DNA of 64,000 nucleotides from NCBI GenBank assembly GCA_026981855.1, contig JALSIB010000060.1, positions 52,501 through 116,500 of the forward strand, in the 5' to 3' direction. Shown one piece after another: positions 47,307-56,682 of the stretch. The notes beneath the pieces were generated by a model. That model saw only the letters and a program-made list of their open reading frames with translations, did not search any database and had not been told where the DNA came from. The translations under genes and the position numbers were made by a program. How positions within the stretch are numbered: the first letter of the stretch is position 1; each line of letters starts with the position of its first letter. This DNA comes from Methylothermaceae bacterium. Its GTDB lineage: Bacteria > Pseudomonadota > Gammaproteobacteria > Methylococcales > Methylothermaceae.

Positions 47307-48272
47307 ATGGCCGTAAAAAACCGTCTCCATCGCAGTGAGCTCGCCGTTCCCGGCAGCAACCCGAGAATGCTCGAAAAAGCGCCACAGGCCGGCGCGGATG
47401 TGGTCTTCCTGGACCTGGAAGATGCCGTCGCGCCTGACGACAAGGATCAGGCCCGACTGAACGTGATCGATGCCCTTAGACGTTACGACTGGTCGAAATG
47501 TTCGGTTTCGGTGCGGATCAACGGGCTCGATACCCATTTTTGCTACCGTGACATTGTCGAAGTGGTCGAACAGGCGGGCGACAAGCTCGACACCATTCTG
47601 ATCCCGAAAGTGAATGGCCCGGAAGACATCTATTTCGTCGCCACCTTGCTCGATCAGATCGAACAGGCCAAGGGGCTCGAACCGATCAACTTGCACATCC
47701 TGATTGAGACCGCAGCCGGTATGGACAACGTCCGGGAGATTGCCCGGGCCTGTCCCGAAAGGCTGGAAGCGATGGTGTTCGGGGTGGCCGACTATGCCGC
47801 TTCCGTTCAGGCCCGCACCACCAATATCGGGGGCGCCAATCCGGATTATGCGATATTGACCGATCCTTTGGAAGACGGTCATCGTCAGCGTCACTGGGGA
47901 GACCAATGGCATTTCGCCATCGCCCGGATGGTGGTCGCCTGCCGTGCCAATGGACTGCGCCCCATCGACGGCCCCTTCGGGGATTTCAGCGATCCGGAAG
48001 GATACACCGCCGCCGCCCGACGGGCGGCGGCATTGGGGTGTGAAGGCAAGTGGGCCATCCATCCCTCCCAGATCACCCTTGCCAACGAGGTGTTTACCCC
48101 CTCCGAAGCCGAGGTGGACAGGGCCCGTCGTATCCTCAGCGCCATGGAGGAAGCCGCCAAGGAAGGCAAGGGCGCGGTGTCACTGGACGGGCGCCTGATC
48201 GATGCGGCATCGATCAAGATGGCGGAAAACCTGATTGCAAAAATAGACCAGATCAACGCCCGTCACCGATGA
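47307..48272 (+). CDS. mcl: malyl-CoA lyase (serine cycle)
   Basis: A 321-aa HpcH/HpaI/CitE-family lyase that splits malyl-CoA into acetyl-CoA and glyoxylate. It opens with RLHRSELAVPGSNPRMLEKA, very close to methylotroph MclA. The metal-binding region VVFLDLEDAVAPDDKDQA and the CoA-binding KWAIHPSQITLANEVF follow. ATG 47307 is preferred over 47295 (which would overlap the tagg). It is followed by mtkA and mtkB, so the three form the malyl-CoA branch. Confidence 0.93.
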   Translation: MAVKNRLHRSELAVPGSNPRMLEKAPQAGADVVFLDLEDAVAPDDKDQARLNVIDALRRYDWSKCSVSVRINGLDTHFCYRDIVEVVEQAGDKLDTILIPKVNGPEDIYFVATLLDQIEQAKGLEPINLHILIETAAGMDNVREIARACPERLEAMVFGVADYAASVQARTTNIGGANPDYAILTDPLEDGHRQRHWGDQWHFAIARMVVACRANGLRPIDGPFGDFSDPEGYTAAARRAAALGCEGKWAIHPSQITLANEVFTPSEAEVDRARRILSAMEEAAKEGKGAVSLDGRLIDAASIKMAENLIAKIDQINARHR

Positions 48273-48281
48273 CGGGTTTTT
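48259..48281 (+). terminator. intrinsic terminator between mcl and mtkA
   Basis: CCCGTCA, loop CCGA, TGACGGG, then TTTTT. The second stem arm contains the mcl stop codon. It would reduce mtkAB transcription relative to mcl unless translation to the stop disrupts the stem. Confidence 0.85.
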
Positions 48282-48303
48282 CGTATCCAAGGAGTTGTAA
48301 ACG

Positions 48304-49479
48304 GTGAATATACACGAATATCAAGCCAAGGAACTGCTCAGATCCTACGGGGTCGCGGTTCCTGCGGGCAATGTTGCCTTTTCCGACAGTCAGGCCCAGG
48401 CGGTGGCCGAGCAGATCGGCGGACAGAAATGGGTCGTAAAGGCGCAAATCCATGCCGGCGGCCGGGGCAAGGCCGGGGGCGTCAAGGTGGCCGATTCCAT
48501 CGAGGAGGTGGGGCGCCTGACCGACGACATGATCGGCATGACCCTGGTAACCCACCAGACCGGTCCTCAGGGGAGGATCGTCAAACGGGTATTGATAGAG
48601 GAAGCCAGTGACATTCAGGACGAACTGTATTTGAGCTTCGTCATCGACAGGGCGAGCCAGCGGGTCACCATCGTCGCATCCAGGGAAGGCGGCACCGAGA
48701 TCGAGGAAGTGGCCAAACGAAGCCCTGACAAGATCATCACCGAGACAATCGATCCGGCCCTGGGACTGGCGGACTTTCAATGCCGCAAGGTAGCCGCCGC
48801 CCTGGGGATGAACGACAAGCATCGCATGACCCAGCTGGTCAGGATCATGAAGCGATTGTACCGCTGTTTCCGCGACAAGGATGCCCTGCAGGTGGAGATC
48901 AATCCCCTGGCTCAGGTTGCGGGCGAAAAGCTGATCTGCCTCGACGCGAAATTCAATTTCGACGACAACGCCTTGTACCGTCATCCCGACATCAACGAAC
49001 TGCGCGACCTGGAGGAGGAAGATCCCAAGGAAGTCGAAGCGTCAGGTCACGACCTCAACTATATCGCCCTCGATGGTGACATCGGATGCATCGTCAACGG
49101 AGCGGGGCTGGCCATGGCCACCATGGACGCCATCACTCTTCACGGCGGCAGACCAGCCAATTTTCTCGACGTCGGGGGCGGCGCCTCGCCGGAGAAAGTC
49201 ACCAACGCCTGCCGCATCGTGATGGAAGACCCCAACGTCAAGGCGTTGCTCATCAATATCTTCGCCGGCATCAATCGCTGCGACTGGATTGCCAAGGGAC
49301 TGATCCAGGCCTATACCACCCTCGATATCGATCTGCCCATGGTGGTGCGGCTGGCGGGCACCAACGTGGAAGCGGGACGGAAGATTCTCGAAGATTCAAA
49401 ACTGCCTTTCCTGCAGGCGGACAATCTCGACGACGCTGCCGCCAAGGCGGTGGCAACCGTGAAGGGGGAACAAGCATGA
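48304..49479 (+). CDS. mtkA: malate--CoA ligase beta subunit (malate thiokinase)
   Basis: A 391-aa ATP-grasp subunit of the succinyl-CoA synthetase family. VNIHEYQAKELLRSYGVAVP opens the protein, with WVVKAQIHAGGRGKAGGVKV for ATP binding and GGGASPEKVTNACRI near the C terminus. Next to mcl, malate is the likely substrate (MtkA). GTG start at 48304 with aaggag 9 bases before. Its stop overlaps the mtkB start (ATGA). Confidence 0.92.
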   Translation: MNIHEYQAKELLRSYGVAVPAGNVAFSDSQAQAVAEQIGGQKWVVKAQIHAGGRGKAGGVKVADSIEEVGRLTDDMIGMTLVTHQTGPQGRIVKRVLIEEASDIQDELYLSFVIDRASQRVTIVASREGGTEIEEVAKRSPDKIITETIDPALGLADFQCRKVAAALGMNDKHRMTQLVRIMKRLYRCFRDKDALQVEINPLAQVAGEKLICLDAKFNFDDNALYRHPDINELRDLEEEDPKEVEASGHDLNYIALDGDIGCIVNGAGLAMATMDAITLHGGRPANFLDVGGGASPEKVTNACRIVMEDPNVKALLINIFAGINRCDWIAKGLIQAYTTLDIDLPMVVRLAGTNVEAGRKILEDSKLPFLQADNLDDAAAKAVATVKGEQA

Positions 49480-50378
49480 GCATATTCGTCAACCGGCAAT
49501 CGAAAGTCATCTTCCAGGGTTTCACCGGTCAACACGCCACTTTTCACGCCGAGGAAGCCATCAAGACCGGCACCCAGGTGGTGGGTGGCGTCACACCGGG
49601 AAAAGGCGGCACGACCCATCTGGGGCTGCCGGTATTCGACACCGTCGCCGAGGCGGTTCGCGAAACCGGCGCCGATGTCTCGGCCATTTTCGTTCCTCCG
49701 GCTTTTGCCGCCGACGCCATCATGGAGGCGATCGACGCCGGCATCAAGGTCGCGGTCAGCATCGCCGACGGCATTCCGGTTCAGGATATGATCCGCGTCC
49801 AGCGTTACCGCCAGGTTCGCTGGGAGACCGAGGGTGACACTTGCCTGGTGATCGGTCCCAACACCCCGGGCATCATCACCCCCAGGCAATGCAAGGTGGG
49901 CATCATGCCGGCGCATATTTACCAGCCGGGCCGCATTGGTGTCGTTTCGCGTTCGGGAACCCTCAATTACGAGGCTGTGGAGCAAATGACCGCCCTGGGT
50001 CTGGGGCAGTCCACTTCCGTGGGCATCGGCGGCGACCCGGTCAACGGGACGGATTTCGTCACCGTCCTCAAGGCCTTCGAAAAGGATCCGGACACCGATG
50101 CCGTGGTCATGATCGGCGAGATCGGCGGTCCTCAGGAAGTCACCGCCGCACGTTGGGCCCGGGACAACATGAAAAAGCCCGTCATCGGTTTCGTCGCCGG
50201 CCTTTCCGCTCCCCCTGGACGGCGGATGGGGCATGCGGGCGCCATCATCGCCGGCGAAGACGATACCGCCAAGGCGAAAATGGATGTCATGGAGGAACTT
50301 GGCCTCTACGTCGCCCGCAACCCGGCCCAGATCGGGGAAACCGTCATGAGGGCGCTGCGGGAGAACGGCATTTCCTGA
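49476..50378 (+). CDS. mtkB: malate--CoA ligase alpha subunit (malate thiokinase)
   Basis: A 300-aa CoA-binding subunit: [40 protein letters not shown] and the phosphohistidine loop [13 protein letters not shown] (His near residue 250). The start at 49476 is fixed by the mtkA overlap and by the family N terminus; the longer open frame is a shadow inside mtkA. It completes the serine-cycle trio. Confidence 0.93.
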   Translation: MSIFVNRQSKVIFQGFTGQHATFHAEEAIKTGTQVVGGVTPGKGGTTHLGLPVFDTVAEAVRETGADVSAIFVPPAFAADAIMEAIDAGIKVAVSIADGIPVQDMIRVQRYRQVRWETEGDTCLVIGPNTPGIITPRQCKVGIMPAHIYQPGRIGVVSRSGTLNYEAVEQMTALGLGQSTSVGIGGDPVNGTDFVTVLKAFEKDPDTDAVVMIGEIGGPQEVTAARWARDNMKKPVIGFVAGLSAPPGRRMGHAGAIIAGEDDTAKAKMDVMEELGLYVARNPAQIGETVMRALRENGIS

Positions 50379-50408
50379 CAGCGTGTTGCAGGCGCTTTTC
50401 GCCCCCCG

Positions 50409-51011
50409 TCAGGTTTCCTGGCAGGGGGTGATTTCCCGAGCGACGAGATGCATCTGTTCTTGCAACACGCCAAACTGGCTGCAATGGTAACAGCGGAAGC
50501 GGATGCCTTCGGGCAGCCAGGCCGGGAATTCAGGATCGACGATACCCGCCCTTCGCAACCCGCCAGGATCTTGACAGGGCGGCTCAACCGATTTCACCAG
50601 ACTTAATGCCCTGGCGCCCAGCTTTCCTGCCAGCCAGGCCGAAAGGCTGTCCGAAGTCACCTTCCAGCTGGCCGGTACGCCGTCTCGATCCAGTTCCTCA
50701 GGGTCCGGCAGCCATACGGGCGTGATGCCTTGCCCTACGAGTTCCAGGACGTCCGCCACGCTTGGTGCAGGTTTCAATCCCGGCTCGAGGGCCGAATACA
50801 TCCTTCCCATTTGCTGCATGGCAAGCAGTGCCATGTGGTGAGCTGTCCGGTCACCGAAGCGCCACTGCTTTTGAGCCTGCCTCACCTGATCGGCGAACCG
50901 CCCTCCTCCTGGCACCACGACGGCTTTTTCGGGCGTCTGACTCAGCACCTTCAACCAGCGAAGCAGAACCGCCTCACCGGAGAAGCTGCCTCCGAGTTTA
51001 ACCACCCACAC
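50409..51011 (-). CDS. MfnE-like small-molecule kinase (amino-acid kinase fold)
   Basis: A 200-aa amino-acid-kinase-fold protein: VVKLGGSFSGEAVLLRWL, VVPGGGRFADQVRQ and WKVTSDSLSAWLAGKLGA. This small form resembles archaeal MfnE, which phosphorylates aminomethylfuran phosphate in methanofuran synthesis, and its homologues in H4MPT-using methylotrophs. A Cys-x2-Cys-like end (YHCSQFG) is present. It overlaps pabB by 14 bases. The assignment to methylofuran is inference from fold and neighbours. Confidence 0.7.
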   Translation of the reverse strand: MWVVKLGGSFSGEAVLLRWLKVLSQTPEKAVVVPGGGRFADQVRQAQKQWRFGDRTAHHMALLAMQQMGRMYSALEPGLKPAPSVADVLELVGQGITPVWLPDPEELDRDGVPASWKVTSDSLSAWLAGKLGARALSLVKSVEPPCQDPGGLRRAGIVDPEFPAWLPEGIRFRCYHCSQFGVLQEQMHLVAREITPCQET

Positions 51012-52377
51012 GATCTGAAGCCAATTGGAATTTGGAGAGCACCTGGATCAAGGCCGCCGCCTTGTCGAAACTTTCCTGATATTCACGGCGGGCGTCCGAA
51101 TCGGCGACGATGCCGCCACCGGCCCAGAAATGGATCGAGTTGTTGGCATGAACCAGGGTACGAATGGCAATGTTGGTATCCATCCCGCCATCGAAACCGA
51201 CATAGCCGATCGAACCACAATAGACGCCACGGCGGGAATTTTCCAATTCTTCGATAATCTCCATGGCCCGGATTTTGGGCGCGCCGGTAATCGATCCACC
51301 TGGAAAGCATCCCCTGAGAAGATCGAGCGCATGACGACCGGGTTCCAGTTCGCCCACCACGGTACTGACCAGATGATGGACGGTGGCGAAAGTTTCCACT
51401 TCGAACAGTTTCGGGACTTTCACGGAACCCAAATGGCAATTTTTACTGAGATCGTTACGCAACAGATCCACGATCATCAGATTCTCCGCCCGGTCCTTGA
51501 TGCTTTCGGAAAGCGCCTCGATCAAGTAAAAATCTTCTTCAGGCGTCATGCCCCGGGGTCGGGTTCCCTTGATGGGCTTGGTTTCCACCTTGCCCTCCCG
51601 GACCTTGAGAAAGCGTTCCGGTGAAGAACTGAGAATCGTCAGCTGAGGGAGGCGAAGAAAGGCGCCAAACGGGGCGGGATTGGTTTGCCTTAAATCCAGG
51701 TAGGCTCGCCAGGGATCGCCGGACGCCAGCGCGGCGAAACGTTGGGCAAAGTTGACCTGGTAACAATCCCCTTCGTGAATGTAATGCTGGATACGCTCGA
51801 AGGCATGGCGATAGTCGGGCCAGGACATGTCGGAGCGAATGGCGCTGTGGAGCCGGAACCCTCCCGCAGGCCGGGGGCGGGGCTGTCGCAAAACGGTCAT
51901 GATTTCACGCCACGCCGCCCGGGTGGCGGTATTGTCGCGGCCGGCCAGAAAGCTCTTTTTTGAGCGGTGGTCCGTGACGATGGCCCAATCATAGATCCCG
52001 ACCGCCATCTCCGGAATGGATTCGGTTTCCCGCGCAATGCTCGGCAACCTTTCCAGCCTCCTCGCAAGATCATAGGAGAAAAAACCGATCGCCCCACCGG
52101 AAAAAGGCAGCGATTCGACAGCGTGTGTTTCCCCCAAGGCCTGTTTGACCAGGCAGAAGGGATCCTCGGGAGAAAGCCGGATGCCCTCCCCGTCTCTGAC
52201 CTCGGTCAAATGTCCTCGCGTGACCAAGGTGGTGCGGGGACGGACCGCGATAATATCGTAACGTCCCTGGGGGGTATGGGAATGATTGCTGTCCAGAAAC
52301 ACCGCCCAGGGCTCCCGGGACCAATGGGAAAAGAGACCGGCGCTATCTTCCCGATATGGCAGTTCGGCAATGAACAT
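50998..52377 (-). CDS. pabB: aminodeoxychorismate synthase component I
   Basis: A 459-aa chorismate-utilising enzyme. TKPIKGTRPRGMTPEED, SSSPERFLKVREGKVETKPI and the C-terminal FPGGSITGAPKIRAMEIIEE carry the PIKGT and GAPK motifs that favour PabB over TrpE. ATG 52377 is chosen since the frame above is a shadow. It makes p-aminobenzoate precursor, needed for folate and also for H4MPT through beta-RFAP synthase, encoded 8 kb away in the same C1 block. Confidence 0.9.
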   Translation of the reverse strand: MFIAELPYREDSAGLFSHWSREPWAVFLDSNHSHTPQGRYDIIAVRPRTTLVTRGHLTEVRDGEGIRLSPEDPFCLVKQALGETHAVESLPFSGGAIGFFSYDLARRLERLPSIARETESIPEMAVGIYDWAIVTDHRSKKSFLAGRDNTATRAAWREIMTVLRQPRPRPAGGFRLHSAIRSDMSWPDYRHAFERIQHYIHEGDCYQVNFAQRFAALASGDPWRAYLDLRQTNPAPFGAFLRLPQLTILSSSPERFLKVREGKVETKPIKGTRPRGMTPEEDFYLIEALSESIKDRAENLMIVDLLRNDLSKNCHLGSVKVPKLFEVETFATVHHLVSTVVGELEPGRHALDLLRGCFPGGSITGAPKIRAMEIIEELENSRRGVYCGSIGYVGFDGGMDTNIAIRTLVHANNSIHFWAGGGIVADSDARREYQESFDKAAALIQVLSKFQLASDRVGG

Positions 52378-52447
52378 GAGTCTCTGCTGTTGGAATCGGA
52401 CTTTCCGGCATCTTAGCAAGTGTGATCGGAGTATGAAAGGAAAACCA

Positions 52448-53482
52448 TTATTCCCGAAGGCGTAATTCCAGCAACAAAGCCAAGGCCACGGCCGGGGCGC
52501 AGTCGGCCGGGGAAAAAGAACTGTTTTCCCCGGAACAGGGAATGAACTCCGAGAAATCACGATAAGGCACAGCGAGGCGGCGTGCGATTTCAGGCAATAG
52601 AAACCGCCCTACTCCGGCGCCCACCAGCTCAATCGGCTCTTCGGGAATCGTTGACAGTTGCCGCATGATGGCCAGCATCAACCGCTGGATCTGTAATTCC
52701 ATGAAGTATTCGGCCAACCTGCTCCAGGCCGATTCCGCCGCGTCGTTCTTGTCACACCCTATCATCCGCGCCAGCCGCCTCATGCTGGCAGGGACGGTTT
52801 TTGGGCCGCCATCGGCGGTTTCCGCCTGATCGGTATGGGGAGGCAACAACGCCAATATCCGGTAGATATCGGCGCTTGTGGCAAAATGTTCGGCCATCAA
52901 GGGATGCCATTTGCCGCCGAAAGGCACCTGTTCGGCCAAGGCCATCAAGGGGGTACGGATCACCCCCATATACAACAATTCTTCCGATTCAAGACGCTCG
53001 CGATCGTTGAGCCCTTTGCTGACAACGTGTTTCTGCTGAAGGGGGACGATATCGGTAGTGGTACTGCCGATATCGATGAAAATGCCGGTCTGGCATGAGT
53101 GGGCAATCCACAGAGCAGGTAATATCCAGTTTTGTGAAGCTATTTTTTTGATTTGGGGATTGCCAAAAGATAACGGTATAAATTCTGGGTTTTCAAATAT
53201 CCGAAGGTCCGCCTCAGGAAGCAATTTAACCATCCTCTCAAGAATCGCCCGCCCCCCCTGCTGGCGATCGGGAAAAGCATCCACCATTTCTCCCGTCATG
53301 GTCACACCATGAACGCAACTGGATGGAATTTGGCGAGCAATTACGGAAACCGCCTCCCCAAGCCTTTCGATTCCCCGCCACAAGGGACAAGGCACCTGCC
53401 ATACCGCCTCGACGTTGCCCTCATGCACCCATGCTGCCTTGACATGGGCCCCACCCAAGTCCCAACCGATCACATCCTTCAT
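52448..53482 (-). CDS. MfnF-like hydantoinase/oxoprolinase-fold protein (H4MPT-linked C1 pathway)
   Basis: A 344-aa ASKHA/hydantoinase-like protein: VIGWDLGGAHVKAAWV at the N terminus and GIFIDIGSTTTDIVPL near residue 125, both phosphate-binding loops. The family is known as H4MPT-linked C1 transfer pathway protein; the archaeal member MfnF condenses the furan and tyramine parts of methanofuran. The start at 53482 overlaps the upstream ATP-grasp stop by 4 bases. Ter site R2 lies inside and encodes FIPLS. Confidence 0.75.
   Translation of the reverse strand: MKDVIGWDLGGAHVKAAWVHEGNVEAVWQVPCPLWRGIERLGEAVSVIARQIPSSCVHGVTMTGEMVDAFPDRQQGGRAILERMVKLLPEADLRIFENPEFIPLSFGNPQIKKIASQNWILPALWIAHSCQTGIFIDIGSTTTDIVPLQQKHVVSKGLNDRERLESEELLYMGVIRTPLMALAEQVPFGGKWHPLMAEHFATSADIYRILALLPPHTDQAETADGGPKTVPASMRRLARMIGCDKNDAAESAWSRLAEYFMELQIQRLMLAIMRQLSTIPEEPIELVGAGVGRFLLPEIARRLAVPYRDFSEFIPCSGENSSFSPADCAPAVALALLLELRLRE
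53168..53181 (+). other. Ter-like site R2 (exact copy), inside MfnF-like gene
   Basis: Plus strand AGATAACGGTATAA, 22.2 kb right of dif, opposite in orientation to the left-hand sites. Read with the gene it encodes FIPLS with ATA and TTA codons. Confidence 0.7.
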
Positions 53483-54465
53483 TTCGCACTCACCCACACT
53501 CGCCGCCCCTTCCACCCTTCCCGCCAGGCGGCAATCCGTTCCAACTCAGTGTCACCCGCCGCCATCGCCACCACCATTTCCGCTACCGAACGTCCCAGCG
53601 CCCGGCTCAGCCCGGCATAGGAGAGCGTCAAACGCGGATTGATTTCCAGCACCCACAGACGGCCATCCTCACTTCGTATCAGGTCCACACCGGCATATCC
53701 CCAAAGGCCGGGAATGGCCGCGGCGATCCGCCGACACAGGTTCTGAAGCGATCCATCGTCGTCAGACAGGGCATTGACTTCGCACCCTGAAAGAACAAGG
53801 CGATTTTCCAATACTTCGACGCGCTGGCGGTTGACACTCAACAATACGGTTTTTCCACAATCGAAAAGGGCGCTCAGACTCAGGGACTCGCCATCGATGA
53901 ATGGCTGGACGAGCAGCTTGTCATGCCTGTCAGGCTGGCGGCATGTCCTGAAGGTTCCCTCACATCCCACACCGTCCACGGGTTTGACGATCCAGGGTGG
54001 GGGAAACTGAAAGTCGAACTCCAGGCCGTGGCAGCACGGAACCGTATCGATACCCGCCCTCCGGAGATGCTCGAGGGTGCGGTATTTGTCCGCCGTCAAG
54101 GCCACCGCATCCACATCGGATCCCAGCAATTTCTTTCCGCTTAAAACCACCTGTCTGCTCAGGCTTGCCAGGATGCCACCGGTCTCCGGGGCAATGGGCC
54201 AGACCGCATCAGCCCATGCCAGGGCATGACAGAATGAGGTCTCCAGCGGGTTCGAACGATCCACGGTAAAAACCCTCACCTTGGCAGCGGAAAGGAACGC
54301 CTCCGCCAGCGGCAACCTGTAATCGACCAGAACGCCCAAAGATACGCCCGGCAGATCCCGCAAGAGCGCATCCAGCATGGCCCTTCCTTCTCCAGCCAGA
54401 TGCATCGGCAGATCTTCCTCGAGCAGCCCGCCACCAGTAATATATTCAAAAAGGAGGACATTCAT
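53479..54465 (-). CDS. ATP-grasp ligase, MfnD-like
   Basis: About 328 aa. An ATP-grasp fold with WIVKPVDGVGCEGTF as the ATP loop and WVLEINPRLTLSYAGLSRAL as the metal-binding C-terminal block. It begins MNVLLFEYITGGG, a start typical of this family, which includes archaeal tyramine-glutamate ligase MfnD. Overlap with the MfnF-like gene supports methylofuran synthesis. The start codon (54465) overlaps the start codon of the divergent HisA-like gene; a start at 54483 would lengthen the overlap. Confidence 0.75.
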   Translation of the reverse strand: MNVLLFEYITGGGLLEEDLPMHLAGEGRAMLDALLRDLPGVSLGVLVDYRLPLAEAFLSAAKVRVFTVDRSNPLETSFCHALAWADAVWPIAPETGGILASLSRQVVLSGKKLLGSDVDAVALTADKYRTLEHLRRAGIDTVPCCHGLEFDFQFPPPWIVKPVDGVGCEGTFRTCRQPDRHDKLLVQPFIDGESLSLSALFDCGKTVLLSVNRQRVEVLENRLVLSGCEVNALSDDDGSLQNLCRRIAAAIPGLWGYAGVDLIRSEDGRLWVLEINPRLTLSYAGLSRALGRSVAEMVVAMAAGDTELERIAAWREGWKGRRVWVSAK

Positions 54466-55171
54466 GGAGCTGATTCCGGTCATCGATCTATTGCACGGGC
54501 AAGCCGTTCTGGCCTGTCAGGGGCGGCGCGACCAGTATCGTCCACTGACCACTTCCCTGTGTCCCAGCAGCGATCCGCTGGAGGTCATCGCCGCTTATCT
54601 CACCCTGGCCCCTTTCCGCAAATTTTATATCGCTGATGTTGATGCGATAGAAAAAATGGGAGATAACGGTATAATAATCGATTCTGTACGTCGAGCCTTC
54701 CCCGCGCTCACCTTTTGGATAGATCGTGGTTGGCCTCCCGTTTGCCGGCAGGCGAATCAAATCCCCGTCATCGGCAGCGAATCGCTGGAAAACGATTGGC
54801 GTGAGAACCTGAGCGCCATGAACGAGCCGTGGATTTTATCTCTCGATTTCGATGCCGACAAATTGCGGGGACCATCGGAAATCCTTGAGGAAGCCAGTCT
54901 GTGGCCAAGAACGGTCGTCTTGATGTCCCTGTCCCGAGTGGGCGGTGAATGCGGCCCCGACTGGCACCGCCTGAGCCATTTCATCAACCTTCATCCCAAC
55001 CGCCACTGGATCGCTTCCGGCGGCATCCGCCAACAACAGGACTTATCCAGGCTGGAGCGAATGGGCATCCGTCAGGCCCTGGTCGCCAGCGCCCTTCACC
55101 GCGGCACCCTCATCCCCGGCGAAACCAAAGAAAAAAGCCGCCACCCAAGCGGCAGCGGCTTATTTCGATAA
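54464..55171 (+). CDS. HisA/HisF-like TIM-barrel protein of the C1 cluster
   Basis: A 235-aa protein. MELIPVIDLLHGQAVLACQG resembles the HisA first strand, FYIADVDAIEKMG matches the second and HWIASGGIRQQQDLSRLERM the phosphate site. It is not ordinary HisA, since the middle is divergent and no his genes are near. HisA-like proteins recur in H4MPT gene clusters of methylotrophs with unproven roles. A strong Shine-Dalgarno AAGGAGG (54451-54457) lies within the divergent gene. Ter site R3 encodes DNGII. Confidence 0.72.
   Translation: MELIPVIDLLHGQAVLACQGRRDQYRPLTTSLCPSSDPLEVIAAYLTLAPFRKFYIADVDAIEKMGDNGIIIDSVRRAFPALTFWIDRGWPPVCRQANQIPVIGSESLENDWRENLSAMNEPWILSLDFDADKLRGPSEILEEASLWPRTVVLMSLSRVGGECGPDWHRLSHFINLHPNRHWIASGGIRQQQDLSRLERMGIRQALVASALHRGTLIPGETKEKSRHPSGSGLFR
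54661..54674 (+). other. Ter-like site R3 (exact copy), inside HisA-like gene
   Basis: Plus strand AGATAACGGTATAA followed by TAAT, 23.7 kb right of dif and 1.5 kb beyond R2. It encodes DNGII with ATA codons, as at L2 and L3. Confidence 0.7.
55131..55161 (-). terminator. intrinsic terminator of fae
   Basis: On the minus strand AAGCCGC pairs with GCGGCTT across a 13-base loop and is followed by six T. It lies inside the 3' end of the convergent HisA-like gene. Confidence 0.78.
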
Positions 55172-55189
55172 CAGGACTAATTCGCCAAA

Positions 55190-55702
55190 TCAGTCGTGGG
55201 CGGCAAACGGATGATGAACCCTTTTGGCGTTTTCCACAACTTCCCCTGCGTTGGGCTTGCCAGCGACAGCGTTTTTGATGGCTTCCTTGGTCGCTTCGTA
55301 GTTGTAATCCTGGATTTTGGCGTCGTCTTCTGCCAACCAGTGGATGAACACACCCACGCAGATGAACACGTCGTCCGCCTCGTCCAGGGGAATCGTGCCA
55401 TCTTCCACGCATTCGGTCACCGCCATGGCGACGCCACGCTGAGCCGGTCCGAACATCTGAGTGGCCTGCTTGCCATTTTTGATGGTCACTTTGTTGAACA
55501 TCACGGTGGCGGGTTTACACATCAGGTTGGGTGCCACCACCGCCAACAGCGAGGTGAAACCGTCTTTGTTGTTCGTCAGGGTGTTCGCGAACGCGCTTTC
55601 GACAGCACTCCCGCGGGGACCGATGATGAGGTCGATGTGAGCAACCTCATTGCCCTCGCCCTTCAGGGACTCACCGATCAGCATCTTGTTGATTTTTGCC
55701 AT
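55190..55702 (-). CDS. fae: formaldehyde-activating enzyme
   Basis: A 170-aa enzyme that condenses formaldehyde with H4[23 protein letters not shown] and [18 protein letters not shown] (catalytic His in AHIDLI) open the protein, and [12 protein letters not shown] and [10 protein letters not shown] are typical. The start at 55702 gives the canonical N terminus with gaggaaac upstream. An in-frame ATG at 55765, also with a strong Shine-Dalgarno sequence, would add 21 residues (see findings). It follows the CitG-like gene and ends in a terminator. Confidence 0.96.
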   Translation of the reverse strand: MAKINKMLIGESLKGEGNEVAHIDLIIGPRGSAVESAFANTLTNNKDGFTSLLAVVAPNLMCKPATVMFNKVTIKNGKQATQMFGPAQRGVAMAVTECVEDGTIPLDEADDVFICVGVFIHWLAEDDAKIQDYNYEATKEAIKNAVAGKPNAGEVVENAKRVHHPFAAHD

Positions 55703-55755
55703 TCCTACTGTTTCCTCTTTGGTTGACGTTGAAAATAACGACAGAATTTTCTCAA

Positions 55756-56682
55756 TTAACGACATGGTTGCCCTCCCCTTGAGAGTGTTGGGCTCCTTTC
55801 CCCAGCCACTCCACCTGACCCCTTTCTGTCAATCGAGGCCATCAGTTTTTCCAGACGCACTGCCAACAAACTGGCAACGGTCAGATCCGCCGTGGTGCCT
55901 GGATTGATGCCTGCCTTCTTGAACCGCGCATCGATCTCCCGGATCTCTGACACGATTTTTTCCGGCTCGGCGGTTTCAAACAGCGTCTTTTCAAGACGCC
56001 CCATTTCAGCCTGGATCATCCCTGTAAAGCGCTTTCCATGCTTCCTTTCGACATGAGTATCGGGAATCCGGCGCAACAAAGTCACGAAAACCGCCACCGC
56101 TGCCCAACGCTCATCATCCCATCGATAAACTCCATTATGATAACCGGGAATGGCCCGTTCATAAATATCTTCATAGGAAAAAGTATAGTTGTAAGCAACG
56201 CGATCGTGGTTTTTCGCCAACTTCATCGCCTCGAGCAACGTCACAGAGGGCGGTTCATGGACGTCCTCCTTCCCCACCCGGCCCAACCCTCCCGGCTGGA
56301 CATGACGGATGGCGCGGTAGACCCACTCGGCGTCCTCCCGGCCGGATCGCTCCAGAACCTGGACCAGTCTGGATCTCACATCGCCTGTCCCCGCCCTCTG
56401 TACAGCCTCCATCAAGGGCGCGGCAAGCAGGACGATTCCCAGATTGGTGTTGAATCCCAGCGCATCGAAGCTGGCAACGGCCCCCTGATAAATCTTCTGC
56501 CCCAGTGACAGATCCGGGTCACAGAGAAAAGGGGCGCTCACCTCGGCGCCAAGGATGAAATCTTTCGCCCGCATTCCGTGACCGGGGGAGTAGACGCTCA
56601 CGTTTCCGGGTTTGAACGATTCCACATCCAGTGCGCAGGCCTCCAGATAGGCCTTTTCCAGAGCCTGCCGATCAGGTTTCAT
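55756..56682 (-). CDS. triphosphoribosyl-dephospho-CoA synthase family (CitG-like) protein
   Basis: A 308-aa CitG/MdcB-family protein: [20 protein letters not shown] is the family start, with [16 protein letters not shown] and [16 protein letters not shown]. Outside citrate/malonate loci, homologues sit in H4MPT gene sets of methylotrophs, suggesting a phosphoribosyl transfer in cofactor synthesis; not demonstrated here. Possible starts are GTG 56691, TTG 56685 and ATG 56682. It overlaps the RimK-like gene. Confidence 0.75.
   Translation of the reverse strand: MKPDRQALEKAYLEACALDVESFKPGNVSVYSPGHGMRAKDFILGAEVSAPFLCDPDLSLGQKIYQGAVASFDALGFNTNLGIVLLAAPLMEAVQRAGTGDVRSRLVQVLERSGREDAEWVYRAIRHVQPGGLGRVGKEDVHEPPSVTLLEAMKLAKNHDRVAYNYTFSYEDIYERAIPGYHNGVYRWDDERWAAVAVFVTLLRRIPDTHVERKHGKRFTGMIQAEMGRLEKTLFETAEPEKIVSEIREIDARFKKAGINPGTTADLTVASLLAVRLEKLMASIDRKGSGGVAGERSPTLSRGGQPCR

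Noticed and set aside
47548..47560. GTGACATTGTCGA, similar to the MatP site matS
   Set aside because: A single near-match (last two bases wrong) inside mcl; no second copy seen, so no case for a matS array.
49086..49475. Long in-frame extension upstream of mtkB
   Set aside because: It lies wholly inside mtkA in another frame and has the Arg/His-rich look of a shadow frame; the family N terminus begins at 49476.
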